Both the position numbers and the translations under genes were made by a program. A stretch of DNA of 64,000 nucleotides from VRUE01 sp963840565 (lineage in GTDB: Bacteria > Actinomycetota > Thermoleophilia > Solirubrobacterales > 70-9): NCBI GenBank assembly GCA_963840565.1, contig CAWIZH010000002.1, positions 558,001-622,000 of the forward strand, given 5' to 3'. Within the stretch, counting starts at the first letter, position 1. Each line of letters starts with the position of its first letter. Shown here piece by piece: positions 27,056 to 35,416 of the stretch. The notes under the pieces were generated by a model. That model made no database searches, was not told the DNA's origin, and saw nothing but the letters and a program-made list of their open reading frames with translations.

Positions 27056-28539
27056 CGGCCCACCGACCCGCCGTCGAGGCCGCTGCTGGCGGCGACGATT
27101 GTCTCGGTGCGGGCGCGCCAGTGCGCGGCCACCGCGCGCGGCGTCTCGATCCAGAAGTCGCCGCGGCCGGCGATCTCGGCGACGAGGCCCTCGTAGGTGC
27201 GGCTCCAGCCGGGGAAGAGCTCCTCGTCGAAGGTGTACTCGTGGATGTTCGCCACCAGGCAACCCCCCTGCTCGGCCGTGGTCGCGACGAGGCCGCTGAG
27301 CACCTCTGCCGGATCGCCCGGGTTGAGCTCGCCGTAGAGAAAGAGCTGCTGGTCCATCCATGCAAAGGGCAGCTGCAAGGTCCGCAGCTCTCGGCGCAGG
27401 CCATTGTGGAAGGGAAAGAAGGGCATGGCAAGACCGTTGCGCCAGCCCAGGTGGCGATCGTGGCCCAGGGTCGTGTCGTAGTCGAGGCCGATCTTCTCGT
27501 GCAGCAGCAGGGTGTCCTCCGGCCGCTCGGGGTCAAGGTGCAGGTAATGGTGCCGGTTGCCGGCGATGGGCGCGCCGACGGCGCGTTCGAGCCGCTCCAG
27601 CTCCATCGAGAAGCGCGACTCGTCCTCATGGGCCCGGTAGCTGGCGTGGATGCCGACCTCCGCCCCGGCGTCGTCGAGCCGCCGCAGGGCGCGGCCGAAG
27701 CGCGGCGTCGTCACGTCGTAGAAGGGGTCGGGGGTATCGCGGGCATACTCCAACAGGGATCCCTTGCGGGGGACGAAGTAGAAGGCCGAGCGGGCACCGT
27801 AGCGACCCTCCAGGCCGACCCAGGAATCGAAGTGCCAGGTGTGCCGGCGCCCCAGCATGACGTCGAGGGCCGGCCTCGCCCCGCGCCCCCCGCGGCGAGC
27901 CAGCACGCGCGCCGGCTCCAGCCAGCGCACTACTTCCGGGTAGTCGACGTCGTGCGTGAGGCAGGCCGCGGCGCGCTTGCCCTCGGGCCAGCGGGGAACC
28001 CCGTCGGGCAGGCCGCGCTCGCGGAGCGCGAGGTCGAACCGGGCGATGATCCGCGAGGCCAAGGCGCGGGGAAAGAGTCTTTGCTCCAGCAGTGGCCCGC
28101 GCGGCTGTGGGTGGCCATGCTCGTTACGCGGCCAGCGCGCCTCCGCCGCCCCGCTCGCCAGCCAGAAGAGGTCGAAGACGACGTCGTGATCAAGCTCGGC
28201 CGCTCCTGCCGGGGCACCTTCTCCCCCATTCCGAACCGGATCCCCGACGAAGTCGAGCAGGCTCCAGCCCTTGCGTTCCTCGACCCCGCGCAGGTCCAGC
28301 TCTCCGCAGCGGCGCCAGCGCTCGGGGTCGGCGCGGATCGTGAGCAGGGCAGCAGGGGGCTGGGGCGCCGCGGCCGAGCAGTAGGCGACGTCGCACTCCT
28401 CGCCGATCGGAACCTCGCTCCAGCGCCGCCCCGTCGCCGTCAGCAGCAGCCGCCAGGCCCAGCTCAGCTCCGGGCCGTGGGCGGCGCGGATATCGGGGTC
28501 CAGCGCGATTCTCAGGGCCGGGCCCATGTCGGAGGCCAT
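27052..28539 (-). CDS. Polysaccharide deacetylase-like protein (long form)
   Basis: A 495-residue protein, ATG 28539 after a GCGGCGGG stretch. The N-terminal 190 residues are unassigned. The deacetylase-like core starts at AAACLTHDVDYPEVVRWLEP, with the Asp-Asp/His pattern of the family. It continues through GARSAFYFVPRKGS, EVGIHASYRAH (a His motif near the metal site), NRHHYL and LVANIHEYTF. There is no signal peptide. It sits between an FAD oxidoreductase and a methyltransferase in a tightly packed operon. This differs in size and motifs from the deacetylase-like gene at 15402, so it is not a simple duplicate. Likely acts on a sugar or lipid-linked intermediate. Confidence 0.7.
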   Translation of the reverse strand: MASDMGPALRIALDPDIRAAHGPELSWAWRLLLTATGRRWSEVPIGEECDVAYCSAAAPQPPAALLTIRADPERWRRCGELDLRGVEERKGWSLLDFVGDPVRNGGEGAPAGAAELDHDVVFDLFWLASGAAEARWPRNEHGHPQPRGPLLEQRLFPRALASRIIARFDLALRERGLPDGVPRWPEGKRAAACLTHDVDYPEVVRWLEPARVLARRGGRGARPALDVMLGRRHTWHFDSWVGLEGRYGARSAFYFVPRKGSLLEYARDTPDPFYDVTTPRFGRALRRLDDAGAEVGIHASYRAHEDESRFSMELERLERAVGAPIAGNRHHYLHLDPERPEDTLLLHEKIGLDYDTTLGHDRHLGWRNGLAMPFFPFHNGLRRELRTLQLPFAWMDQQLFLYGELNPGDPAEVLSGLVATTAEQGGCLVANIHEYTFDEELFPGWSRTYEGLVAEIAGRGDFWIETPRAVAAHWRARTETIVAASSGLDGGSVGR

Positions 28540-28548
28540 CGCCCGCCG

Positions 28549-29943
28549 CTAGTCGTCAAGCGCGGTGGCCGACGCTCCAACTAGTCCTTTTTTCGTACTC
28601 CCAGCCACGGCTCCCGGCAGGCCAAGCCGCTCGCGGGCCTCGCCGGCCACGGTCTCGGCGAAGCTCATCACCGAGTCCCCGCTCAACAGGTAGGGATAGA
28701 TCTGAGCGTTGGAGGCCAGCGCGAGTCCCTCGACGCCGGGCCAGACAGGCGCGATCTGCCGCTTGCCGCTTGCCAACACTTGGTGCACCGGCTCGACCAG
28801 CTTGGCGCGCTGCACCGTCCAGTCGATCACCTCATCGCGACTGAAGCCCGGCGACATCTTGGCGAGGAAGTCGGTGAAGCGCACGTATATGGACTCGTCG
28901 TCCTCGGACTGCTCGGGGGCGTCTGGCGCGCAGTACTTGGGCAGGTAGACGAGCACGCGGCCGTCGGTGTGCTCGGTGCCGAGCGCGTGCGAGGTCTCCA
29001 CGGCGGTCGTGATCGGGGTCTCGTCGAGGACGTTGACCGCGTAATAGGGCAGGACCGAGCGGGGCAAGAGCAGGGTCGCGCAGACGACGCCCTGCCAGCG
29101 CTGCGGATAGGGCTCCAGCAGCCCGCGATGGCGCTCGGGCAACAGGAAGCGCAGCGCCGGCGGCTGCAGGGTCGAGATCGTCAGGTCGAAGTCGAGCATC
29201 TCGTCCCCCAGCTCAACGCCGCTGACGGCCCCAGAGGCGTCGGTCGCGAGCCCGCTCACCGGGGCGCCGGTGCGCGCCTCGACGCCGAGCTCGGTGGCGC
29301 GGGCGACCATCGCGTCGACCAGGCGCTTGTGGCCGCCGACGATGTGGCCCATTTCCTCGCCCGCCTTGCGGTTGCCGCTGCGCGCGGTGGACATGCGCTT
29401 GGTCCGCGCCCAGATGTAGGTGGCGGGCAGCCCGGCGGGATTGCCGTCGAAGCGCGAGTTGAGCAGCGGGCGCCACATCCGCTCGACCGCCTGCCGCCCG
29501 CAGTGGCGGCGCAACCAGGTCTCGAGCGGGATGCGATCGAGCGCCTCGTAGGAGGAACGCAGCTGGCACTGGGCGACGAACCAGGCGAAGCGCAGGCGTG
29601 CGGCCGGACCGAGGGGCGAGAACCTGAGCAGGTCGGCGACGCCGTTGAAGTTGTGCAGCTCGCCGCCGGCGAAGAAGCCGGCGCCGACCGGCCGGAAGCG
29701 AATCTGCTCGCCGAGCCCGAGCTCCTCGGCCATCGCGATCATGCGCGAGTCCGCGGGGGTGATGACGTGGTAGAAGCGGTCGACCTCGTGGCCACCGAGC
29801 TCCATCGTCCCGGCCAGCCCACCGAGCTCCGGCCCGCGCTCGAGCACCGTGACGGCGGCGCCCGCCTGCGCCAGGCGCAGCGCCAGGGTGACGCCGAGGA
29901 TGCCGCCGCCGACTACTCCGACCCGTGGCTGGGAACGCGTCAT
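28549..29943 (-). CDS. FAD-dependent oxidoreductase (amine oxidase / desaturase-like)
   Basis: A 464-residue flavoprotein. The N terminus carries the dinucleotide-binding motif VGVVGGGILGVTLALRLAQAG followed by VTVLERGPELGGLAG. A middle segment (about 130-200) is substrate-binding. The C-terminal part (VEGLALASNAQIYPYLLSGDSVMSFAE) resembles the second FAD contact of protoporphyrinogen-oxidase and phytoene-desaturase-like enzymes. Its place in a glycan operon suggests oxidation of a sugar or lipid carrier, as proposed for related enzymes in polysaccharide loci. It is coupled to the GT2 gene upstream by an ATGA overlap. Confidence 0.78.
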   Translation of the reverse strand: MTRSQPRVGVVGGGILGVTLALRLAQAGAAVTVLERGPELGGLAGTMELGGHEVDRFYHVITPADSRMIAMAEELGLGEQIRFRPVGAGFFAGGELHNFNGVADLLRFSPLGPAARLRFAWFVAQCQLRSSYEALDRIPLETWLRRHCGRQAVERMWRPLLNSRFDGNPAGLPATYIWARTKRMSTARSGNRKAGEEMGHIVGGHKRLVDAMVARATELGVEARTGAPVSGLATDASGAVSGVELGDEMLDFDLTISTLQPPALRFLLPERHRGLLEPYPQRWQGVVCATLLLPRSVLPYYAVNVLDETPITTAVETSHALGTEHTDGRVLVYLPKYCAPDAPEQSEDDESIYVRFTDFLAKMSPGFSRDEVIDWTVQRAKLVEPVHQVLASGKRQIAPVWPGVEGLALASNAQIYPYLLSGDSVMSFAETVAGEARERLGLPGAVAGSTKKGLVGASATALDD

Positions 29944-30776
29944 CCCACTTGGGTGAGGGGGCGCTCCGCGGTGCCGTGCGGCTGCTCGCCGGCCGGCAGG
30001 GCCGGCGTCTCGACGATCTCGCCCAGCGGCGAGAGCGGCGGCGGCTGGATACGTCCTGCCAGATGGGCGACCATCAGCCGCATGTACGCGGTCACGGTCG
30101 GCGTCAGCTTCATCTTCGATTCGCCCAGGCGGGTCGTCCAGTCGTTGACCGTCGGCACCTCGGCGACGCTGGCGCCGGCGTTGTAGAGCTTCAGCAGCAG
30201 CTCGACGTTGGCGGCGAAGCCGGGCTCGCGAACGAGCAGGTAGCCGTAAGTGTCAGCGGCGCGGCGCAGGGTGCCGGCGCGGTAGACGCGGTAGAGCGAG
30301 GAAAGCGTGTGCATCTCCCCCAGGCCGCCAAGCAGGCGAAAGGTATCCGAGACGGCCTTGCTCGCCGCCAGCCGCCAGCGCGTGACCCCGATGATCTTCC
30401 CCCCCGGCGCGTAGACCGAGGCGAGCACCACGTCGGTCCCCTGTTCGAAGAGCTCGAGCATCCGCGGCAGGTCCGAGAGGTCGGAGGTGGTGTCGGCCTC
30501 GAGGGTGACGATCGCGTCGTCGTCGGAGGACTCGCCGAGGGCGGCGCGGATGCCGGTGTTGATCGCCGTGCCGAGGCCACGGTTGACCGTGTGGCGGACG
30601 ATTGCCAGGTGCATGTCGCGAGAGTGCTCTCGGATCACCTCGGCGGTGCCGTCGGTGGAGCCGTCGTCGACGATGATCACGCGGGCGCCCAGCTCGCGGG
30701 CGACCGGAGCCAGATCGGCAAGCAGTTTGGGAATGTTTTCCGCCTCGTTATAGGCGGGGATAACGAAGCGGATCAC
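29940..30776 (-). CDS. Glycosyltransferase family 2 (DPM/polyprenyl-phosphate type)
   Basis: A 278-residue protein, GTG 30776 in a GTGA overlap with the gene upstream. It starts directly with the GT-A fold: RFVIPAYNEAENIPKLLADL, VIIVDDGSTDGTAEV, NRGLGTAINTG and VTLEADTTSD (DXD-equivalent). This is the pattern of dolichol/polyprenyl-phosphate mannosyl- or glucosyltransferases. The C-terminal tail is Pro-rich without a clear membrane anchor. It could make the polyprenyl-phosphate sugar used by the GT-C-like protein at 12688-14547. The donor sugar is not known. Confidence 0.82.
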   Translation of the reverse strand: MIRFVIPAYNEAENIPKLLADLAPVARELGARVIIVDDGSTDGTAEVIREHSRDMHLAIVRHTVNRGLGTAINTGIRAALGESSDDDAIVTLEADTTSDLSDLPRMLELFEQGTDVVLASVYAPGGKIIGVTRWRLAASKAVSDTFRLLGGLGEMHTLSSLYRVYRAGTLRRAADTYGYLLVREPGFAANVELLLKLYNAGASVAEVPTVNDWTTRLGESKMKLTPTVTAYMRLMVAHLAGRIQPPPLSPLGEIVETPALPAGEQPHGTAERPLTQVG

Positions 30777-31831
30777 GTCATGACCTCCAACGGACGGGGG
30801 ACCGGGATATCGAGCAACTCGACCGGGCGGCGCACGGCAGCCGACTCACGCATCGCCAGCGCCGCCGCCAGCGCCTTGACGCCGTCGTGGGCGCTGACCG
30901 GCTCCGGAGTGTCGTCGAGGACACAGCGACAGAAGGCTTCGAGCTCGGCGGCCAGTGGCTCGGCCTTGGCGAGCGAGAAGCGCACCGCGGCGCCCTCGCC
31001 ATCGCCGCGCAGCATCGAGAGGCCGTCCCAGTGAAGCGGGGCGCTGGCCGACTCAACGAACCAGACGTCCTGGGTGATGTAGCTCGCCCGCAGCAGGCCG
31101 TTCTCGCCGATCAGGACGATCTCGCGCGTCTTCTCCGGGGTCAGCCAGTTGACGTCGAGCAGGCCAAGCGTGTCTTTGCCGCCCTCGCCGCCGAAGCGGA
31201 CGAGGCAGGTGAGCAGGTCCTCCTGCGAGCTGTGCAGAAAGCGGCCGCCGTCGGCGTAGATCTCGTTGATCGAGAGGCCGAGGACGTGCTGCATGATGTC
31301 GAGGTCGTGGGTGGCGAGGTCGATCGCCACGCCGGTGTCCTGAATCCGCGTCGGCAGCGGCCCGACCCGGGTGGCGTGAGCGCGGTAGACGGTGCCGAGG
31401 CGGCCCTCGTCGACCAGCTCGCGCAGCTTTGCCACCGCCGGGTTGAAGCGCTCGACGTGGCCGACCATCAGCTTGCGATCGGCCTCCATCGCCGCGCCGC
31501 GCATCCGCAGCGCGTCCGGAAGCGTCGTTGCGATCGGCTTCTCGACCAGCACGTGCAGGCCGGCGGCGAGGGCCTCGAGCGCGACCTCGGCGTGGTGCTC
31601 GGAGGGACAGGCGATCGAGACCGCGTCGAGCTCAGCGGCGCCGAGCTCGATCAGCTCGCGCCAGTCCGAGTACTCGGCGACGCGGGTGTCGCCGAGTACT
31701 CGGCGACGGGTCTCGGGATTGGGCTCGGCGACCGCGACGAGCTGGGCGCAGTCGAGCTGCGCGTAGTTGCGGATGTGGAATGCGCCCATCCGGCCACAGC
31801 CGATGACGCCGACCTTCAGCTGCTCAGACAA
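30773..31831 (-). CDS. Gfo/Idh/MocA-family sugar dehydrogenase
   Basis: A 352-residue NAD(P)-dependent enzyme. TTG 31831 is supported by a GGAGGG site 6 bp upstream and gives the expected MSEQLKVGVIGCGRMGAFHIRNY N terminus; it overlaps the upstream gene by 8 bp. The Rossmann GxGxxG is followed by VLVEKPIATT, with the conserved EKP lysine, and by DLATHDLDIMQHV in the C-terminal catalytic domain. Downstream of a UDP-GlcNAc 2-epimerase-like gene, the most likely role is oxidation of a UDP-amino sugar. The exact position oxidised is not readable. Confidence 0.85.
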   Translation of the reverse strand: MSEQLKVGVIGCGRMGAFHIRNYAQLDCAQLVAVAEPNPETRRRVLGDTRVAEYSDWRELIELGAAELDAVSIACPSEHHAEVALEALAAGLHVLVEKPIATTLPDALRMRGAAMEADRKLMVGHVERFNPAVAKLRELVDEGRLGTVYRAHATRVGPLPTRIQDTGVAIDLATHDLDIMQHVLGLSINEIYADGGRFLHSSQEDLLTCLVRFGGEGGKDTLGLLDVNWLTPEKTREIVLIGENGLLRASYITQDVWFVESASAPLHWDGLSMLRGDGEGAAVRFSLAKAEPLAAELEAFCRCVLDDTPEPVSAHDGVKALAAALAMRESAAVRRPVELLDIPVPRPLEVMT

Positions 31832-32888
31832 CGGAACCCTCCAGTGCTCGGTCCAGATGGGCGACGGTAAGCTCGGCGATGCGCTCGGCGGCGTTGCCAC
31901 TGCCAAAGATCGGGGGTCGTGAGCGCGGCTTGGGCTTTGCCAACGCGGCGCGGAACTTCTCGGCGTCGACGCCGACCAGGCTGTTCCAGCCGGTCGAAAC
32001 GGTCTCGATCCACTCCGTCTCCTCGCGCATCGTGATGCAGGGCACGCCCCAGAGGTAAGCCTCGCGCTGGACGCCGCCCGAATCGGTCGCGACCGCGACC
32101 GCGTCGCGCTCGAGGGCCAGCATCTCGGTGTAGGTCACCGCGTCGCGCACCTCGACGTTCGCCGGCGCCTGCAGGCCCCAGGTCTCGAGGCTCTTGCGGG
32201 TACGGGGGTGCATCGGGAAGATCACCCGGCACTCGGCCGCTTCGAGACAGGCAAGGACAGCAGCCAGCCGATCGGCGGAGTCGGTGTTGTAGTTGCGGTG
32301 GGCGGTCGCGAGGACGTAGTCGCCCTCCTCCTTGCCCTCCGGCAGCCGCGAGCGGGTCGCCAGCAAGACATCGGCGAGCACGTCACCGGTGACGTGCACC
32401 ACTCCAGGCACACCCTCGTCCAACAAGACGTCGCGGGCATGCTCACAGGGGGCAAAGAGAAGTTGAGAGAGCCGGTCGGTCTCGATCCGGTTGGCCTCCT
32501 CGGGCATGTCCGTGCGGTAGCTGCGCAGACCGGCCTCGACGTGGAGCAGCGGCACCTTGGCGGCGACCGCGGCCCTGGCCCCGGCGACGGTGGCGTTGGT
32601 ATCGCCACGAACCAGCACCGCATCGGGCTTCTCGCTGGCGATGACCCGAGCGATGCGCTCCTGCGCAACGGCGACGCTCTCGTCGTTGGGCAGCGAGCCG
32701 ACCCCGAGGTTGAACTCGGGCAGTGGCAGCTTGAGGTCGGCGATCTGCAGGTCCGACATCTTCGGGTCGTAGTGCTGACCGGTGTGGACGAGGATCTCCT
32801 CGACGCAGCTGGAGAAAGCCAGTGAAAGCGGCGCGGCCTGGACGATCTCTGGTCGCGAGCCGATGATTGAGACGATCCGGGGAGCCAT
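31824..32888 (-). CDS. wecB: UDP-N-acetylglucosamine 2-epimerase (non-hydrolysing), WecB-like
   Basis: A 354-residue GT-B-fold enzyme that interconverts UDP-GlcNAc and UDP-ManNAc. Motifs: IIGSRPEIVQAAP, HTGQHYDPKM, VRGDTNATVAGARAA, HVEAGLRSYRTDMPEEANR and ATDSGGVQREAYLWGVP. The usual HRRE motif reads AHRNYNTD, a known kind of variation. ATG 32888 matches the usual start; the frame open to 32909 adds only a few residues. It heads a six-gene minus-strand operon running to 26087 and is divergent from the sugar transferase gene. Confidence 0.85.
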   Translation of the reverse strand: MAPRIVSIIGSRPEIVQAAPLSLAFSSCVEEILVHTGQHYDPKMSDLQIADLKLPLPEFNLGVGSLPNDESVAVAQERIARVIASEKPDAVLVRGDTNATVAGARAAVAAKVPLLHVEAGLRSYRTDMPEEANRIETDRLSQLLFAPCEHARDVLLDEGVPGVVHVTGDVLADVLLATRSRLPEGKEEGDYVLATAHRNYNTDSADRLAAVLACLEAAECRVIFPMHPRTRKSLETWGLQAPANVEVRDAVTYTEMLALERDAVAVATDSGGVQREAYLWGVPCITMREETEWIETVSTGWNSLVGVDAEKFRAALAKPKPRSRPPIFGSGNAAERIAELTVAHLDRALEGSVV

Positions 32889-33035
32889 TTGCACAATCAA
32901 CGCAGGCAATGCCCCGGTCTTTTTGCGGCCGGCAAAATTCCCCTCGCCTTAGTAGAGACCGGTCTTTTTTCAGCCTCGTCGCCTCTTCGCCCTGCGCAAG
33001 TGTTCGCCGCCTCCCCGCGTTTGTTCCGTGACGAG

Positions 33036-33719
33036 ATGGAGGCACACGGACTGACACGCGAGCACCCGGTCGACCGAATCGCCGGCGAACCGCTCTGGCA
33101 GGCGCTGACCAGGCGGACGATCGACCTCGTTCTTGCCGGCGCGACCATTCTGCTGCTCTCGCCGCTGCTGATCGCCGTCGCGATCGCGATCCGCATCGAC
33201 AGCCCCGGCCCAGCGCTCTTCCGCCAGCGCCGCGTCGGCCACAAAGAAGGCGAGTTCACCCTCTTCAAGTTCCGCAGCATGCGCCTCGACGCCGATCCGC
33301 GCGGCCACCGCGAGTACGTCACCGCCCTGATCAACGGCAAGCAGGCCAACGGGGGTCGCAAGGACCTCTACAAGCTCGCCGTCGATGACCGGATCACGCC
33401 GATCGGGCGCTGGATCAGGAAGTGGAGCCTCGACGAGCTGCCACAGCTCTTCAACGTGATCGCCGGTGACATGGCCCTGGTCGGGCCGCGCCCGGCGATT
33501 CCCTACGAGGTCGCCGAGTACCCCAGCTGGTACTTGGAGCGCTTCTCGGTCAAGCCCGGCCTAACCGGGCTTTGGCAGGTCAGCGGGCGCAACGAGCGCA
33601 CCTACGAGGAAATGGTGAGGCTGGACATCGAATACGCCGAGCAGCGCTCGTTGCGGCTCGATCTCTCGATCCTCGCCCGCACGCCTTTGACCGTACTCGC
33701 AAGAAGGGGAGCAGCATGA
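33036..33719 (+). CDS. Polyprenyl-phosphate sugar-1-phosphate transferase (initiating enzyme)
   Basis: A bacterial sugar transferase (WbaP/PglC superfamily) of 227 residues from ATG 33036; starts further upstream (TTG 33021, TTG 32889) are possible and none has a good ribosome binding site. It has one membrane hairpin (DLVLAGATILLLSPLLIAVA). The conserved cytoplasmic core follows: FRQRRVGHKEGEFTLFKFRSM, LDELPQLFNVIAGDMALVGPRP with the catalytic Asp-Glu pair nearby, and KPGLTGLWQVSGRN. It transfers a sugar phosphate to undecaprenyl phosphate and so starts the lipid-linked repeat unit. It is coupled by ATGA to the dehydrogenase gene downstream. Confidence 0.87.
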   Translation: MEAHGLTREHPVDRIAGEPLWQALTRRTIDLVLAGATILLLSPLLIAVAIAIRIDSPGPALFRQRRVGHKEGEFTLFKFRSMRLDADPRGHREYVTALINGKQANGGRKDLYKLAVDDRITPIGRWIRKWSLDELPQLFNVIAGDMALVGPRPAIPYEVAEYPSWYLERFSVKPGLTGLWQVSGRNERTYEEMVRLDIEYAEQRSLRLDLSILARTPLTVLARRGAA

Positions 33720-34777
33720 ATCCAGCAGGCGCAATCGGCACCATGGTCGTGGGCTACGGGTATTGGGGCCCGAACATCGTCCGCAACGTGGTCGAGCGGC
33801 CGGAGTTCCGCCTGATGGGCCTCTGCGAGCTCGACGAGGGCCGCATCAACGACTTCCGGCGCCGCCATCCGGGCGTCTGGATCGAGCGCGAGCTCGACAC
33901 GGCGCTTGCCGACCCGCGGGTCGAGGCGGTCGCGATCGCGACCCCGCCGCACACCCACTACGCGCTCGTGCGCCGCGCTCTGGAAGCCGGCAAGCACGTC
34001 TTGGTTGAGAAGCCACTGGCCCGCCGCGCCGAGGAGGCCGCTGAGCTGGTCGCCCTCGCCGAGGACCGCGGCCTCGTCCTGATCCCCGGCCACACCTTCC
34101 TCTACAGCCCCGCCGTCAACAAGGTCCGCGACATGATCCGCGGCGACGAGCTGGGCGAGATCTACTTCGTCACCTCTTCGCGGATGAACCTCGGCCTCTA
34201 CCAGCAGGACGGGGTCGTGCTCGACCTCGCCCCGCACGATCTCTCGATCCTGCTGCACTGGCTCGGCAAGCCGTTGGTCGAGGTCAGCGCCAACGGCCGC
34301 AGCGTCTTCCAGGAGGGCGTCCACGAGACCGCCTTCCTCACCCTGCGCTTCGAGGGCGGCGCCCAGGCCAACGTCCAGCTTTCCTGGCTGGCACCCCGCA
34401 AGCTGCGCCAGATGGTCGTCGTCGGCAGCCAGAAGATGGTTCAGTACGAAGACACCGCGGCCGATGACTCGGTGCGGATCTACGACCGTGGCCTCGACTT
34501 CTCCGAGCCGCCCGCCAACTTCGGCGAGTACCGGCTCACTTACCGTACCGGCGACATGGTCGCCCCCCGCCTCGAGGCGCTGGAGCCGCTCGGCCAGGAG
34601 CTGAAGGACTTCGCCTCCTCGATCCGCGAGGGCACCACACCGGTCTCCAACGCCCGGCTCGGGGTTGAGATCGTGCTCGGCCTAGAGGCGCTCGAGCAGT
34701 CGCTGCACGCAAAGGGAGAACCGGTCCCGGTGCGCTCGGTCGACGCGCTGATCGCCAGCGCTCGCCAAACTGCCTAG
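33716..34777 (+). CDS. Gfo/Idh/MocA-family dehydrogenase
   Basis: A 353-residue protein, ATG 33716 in an ATGA overlap with the sugar transferase and behind AAGAAGGGGAG. The N terminus MVVGYGYWGPNIVRNVVE is the GYWGPN subtype found often in polysaccharide loci. VLVEKPLARR carries the conserved lysine, and DLAPHDLSILLHWLG lies in the catalytic domain. Probably oxidises a nucleotide-linked sugar that the adjacent transferase uses. It is a second, distinct Gfo/Idh gene beside that at 30773-31831. A short AT-rich stretch with repeated AGTAGTAAG units (34783-34820) follows its stop. Confidence 0.84.
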   Translation: MNPAGAIGTMVVGYGYWGPNIVRNVVERPEFRLMGLCELDEGRINDFRRRHPGVWIERELDTALADPRVEAVAIATPPHTHYALVRRALEAGKHVLVEKPLARRAEEAAELVALAEDRGLVLIPGHTFLYSPAVNKVRDMIRGDELGEIYFVTSSRMNLGLYQQDGVVLDLAPHDLSILLHWLGKPLVEVSANGRSVFQEGVHETAFLTLRFEGGAQANVQLSWLAPRKLRQMVVVGSQKMVQYEDTAADDSVRIYDRGLDFSEPPANFGEYRLTYRTGDMVAPRLEALEPLGQELKDFASSIREGTTPVSNARLGVEIVLGLEALEQSLHAKGEPVPVRSVDALIASARQTA

Positions 34778-34844
34778 TCCTAGTAGTAAGTAGTAACTCT
34801 CTCGAAAATAAGTAGTAAGGCTCTTGATTGGCCCCGGCGCGCGC

Positions 34845-35171
34845 TCAGACGGTGTTGAGCGGCGTCATACGGTCGATCTCAGCCAGGTAGAGCAACACCC
34901 AGTGAGCTGCCAACTCGCTCACGGTCGTGTTCTGCCTGGTGGCCTCGCGCTCCAGCGCCTCCCAGATCTCCTCGTTGACGGGGAGATCGATGACTTTGGC
35001 CTGCACTGACGAGGCATCGTCGCGAGCGAGGCGAGGAATCGGCAAAGGAGGTGCGTCCGAGCCGAGGCGGCGCGTGTACTCAGCAAGCGCCGCGCGTACT
35101 CCAGCGGAAAGATCGGAGCCCAAATGAGCCTCGACCCCCATGCAAGCGAATGTGCCAAGAGAGATTTTCAC
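34845..35171 (-). CDS. Small ribbon-helix-helix-like protein, paralog A
   Basis: A 108-residue protein. The N-terminal part (MKISLGTFACMGVEAHLGSD) and the C-terminal part (VIDLPVNEEIWEALEREATR, then NTTVSELAAHWVLLYLAEID) both have counterparts in the protein at 36000-36428. The C-terminal segment has the strand-helix-helix look of CopG/Arc-type DNA-binding domains. The two related genes flank an ECF-type sigma factor on the opposite strand. A regulatory role next to the sigma factor is plausible, but no family is certain. It is transcribed towards the Gfo/Idh gene. Confidence 0.6.
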   Translation of the reverse strand: MKISLGTFACMGVEAHLGSDLSAGVRAALAEYTRRLGSDAPPLPIPRLARDDASSVQAKVIDLPVNEEIWEALEREATRQNTTVSELAAHWVLLYLAEIDRMTPLNTV

Positions 35172-35312
35172 GTTGCGTCCACCTCATACAACTACCTGGT
35201 GGTGCCCAAGATTTTCACTTGCAGCCGCGGAATCCTCCTAACTTCAGCCTCAATACCTGTGCATTTGCAGCCGACTTGAGGGCAAGACTGAAATTTAGAC
35301 GAATATTGGGCA

Positions 35313-35341
35313 TTGACATTCGGATGAAGGGCCACTATTCC
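35313..35341 (+). promoter_or_regulatory. Possible promoter of the ECF-type sigma gene
   Basis: A perfect TTGACA at 35313-35318 is followed after 17 bp by TATTCC at 35336-35341, which matches the -10 consensus poorly (3 of 6). It lies about 75 bp upstream of the GTG at 35417, in a relatively AT-rich 245-bp gap (35172-35416) that holds no credible gene. Position and spacing support it; the weak -10 box does not. Confidence 0.35.
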
Positions 35342-35416
35342 TTCTGGCCGCAGCACGCAAGCCATTCGATCAGAAACTTTTCGCAAAATACGTCAACTTT
35401 CGTAGGAGGAAGAGTT

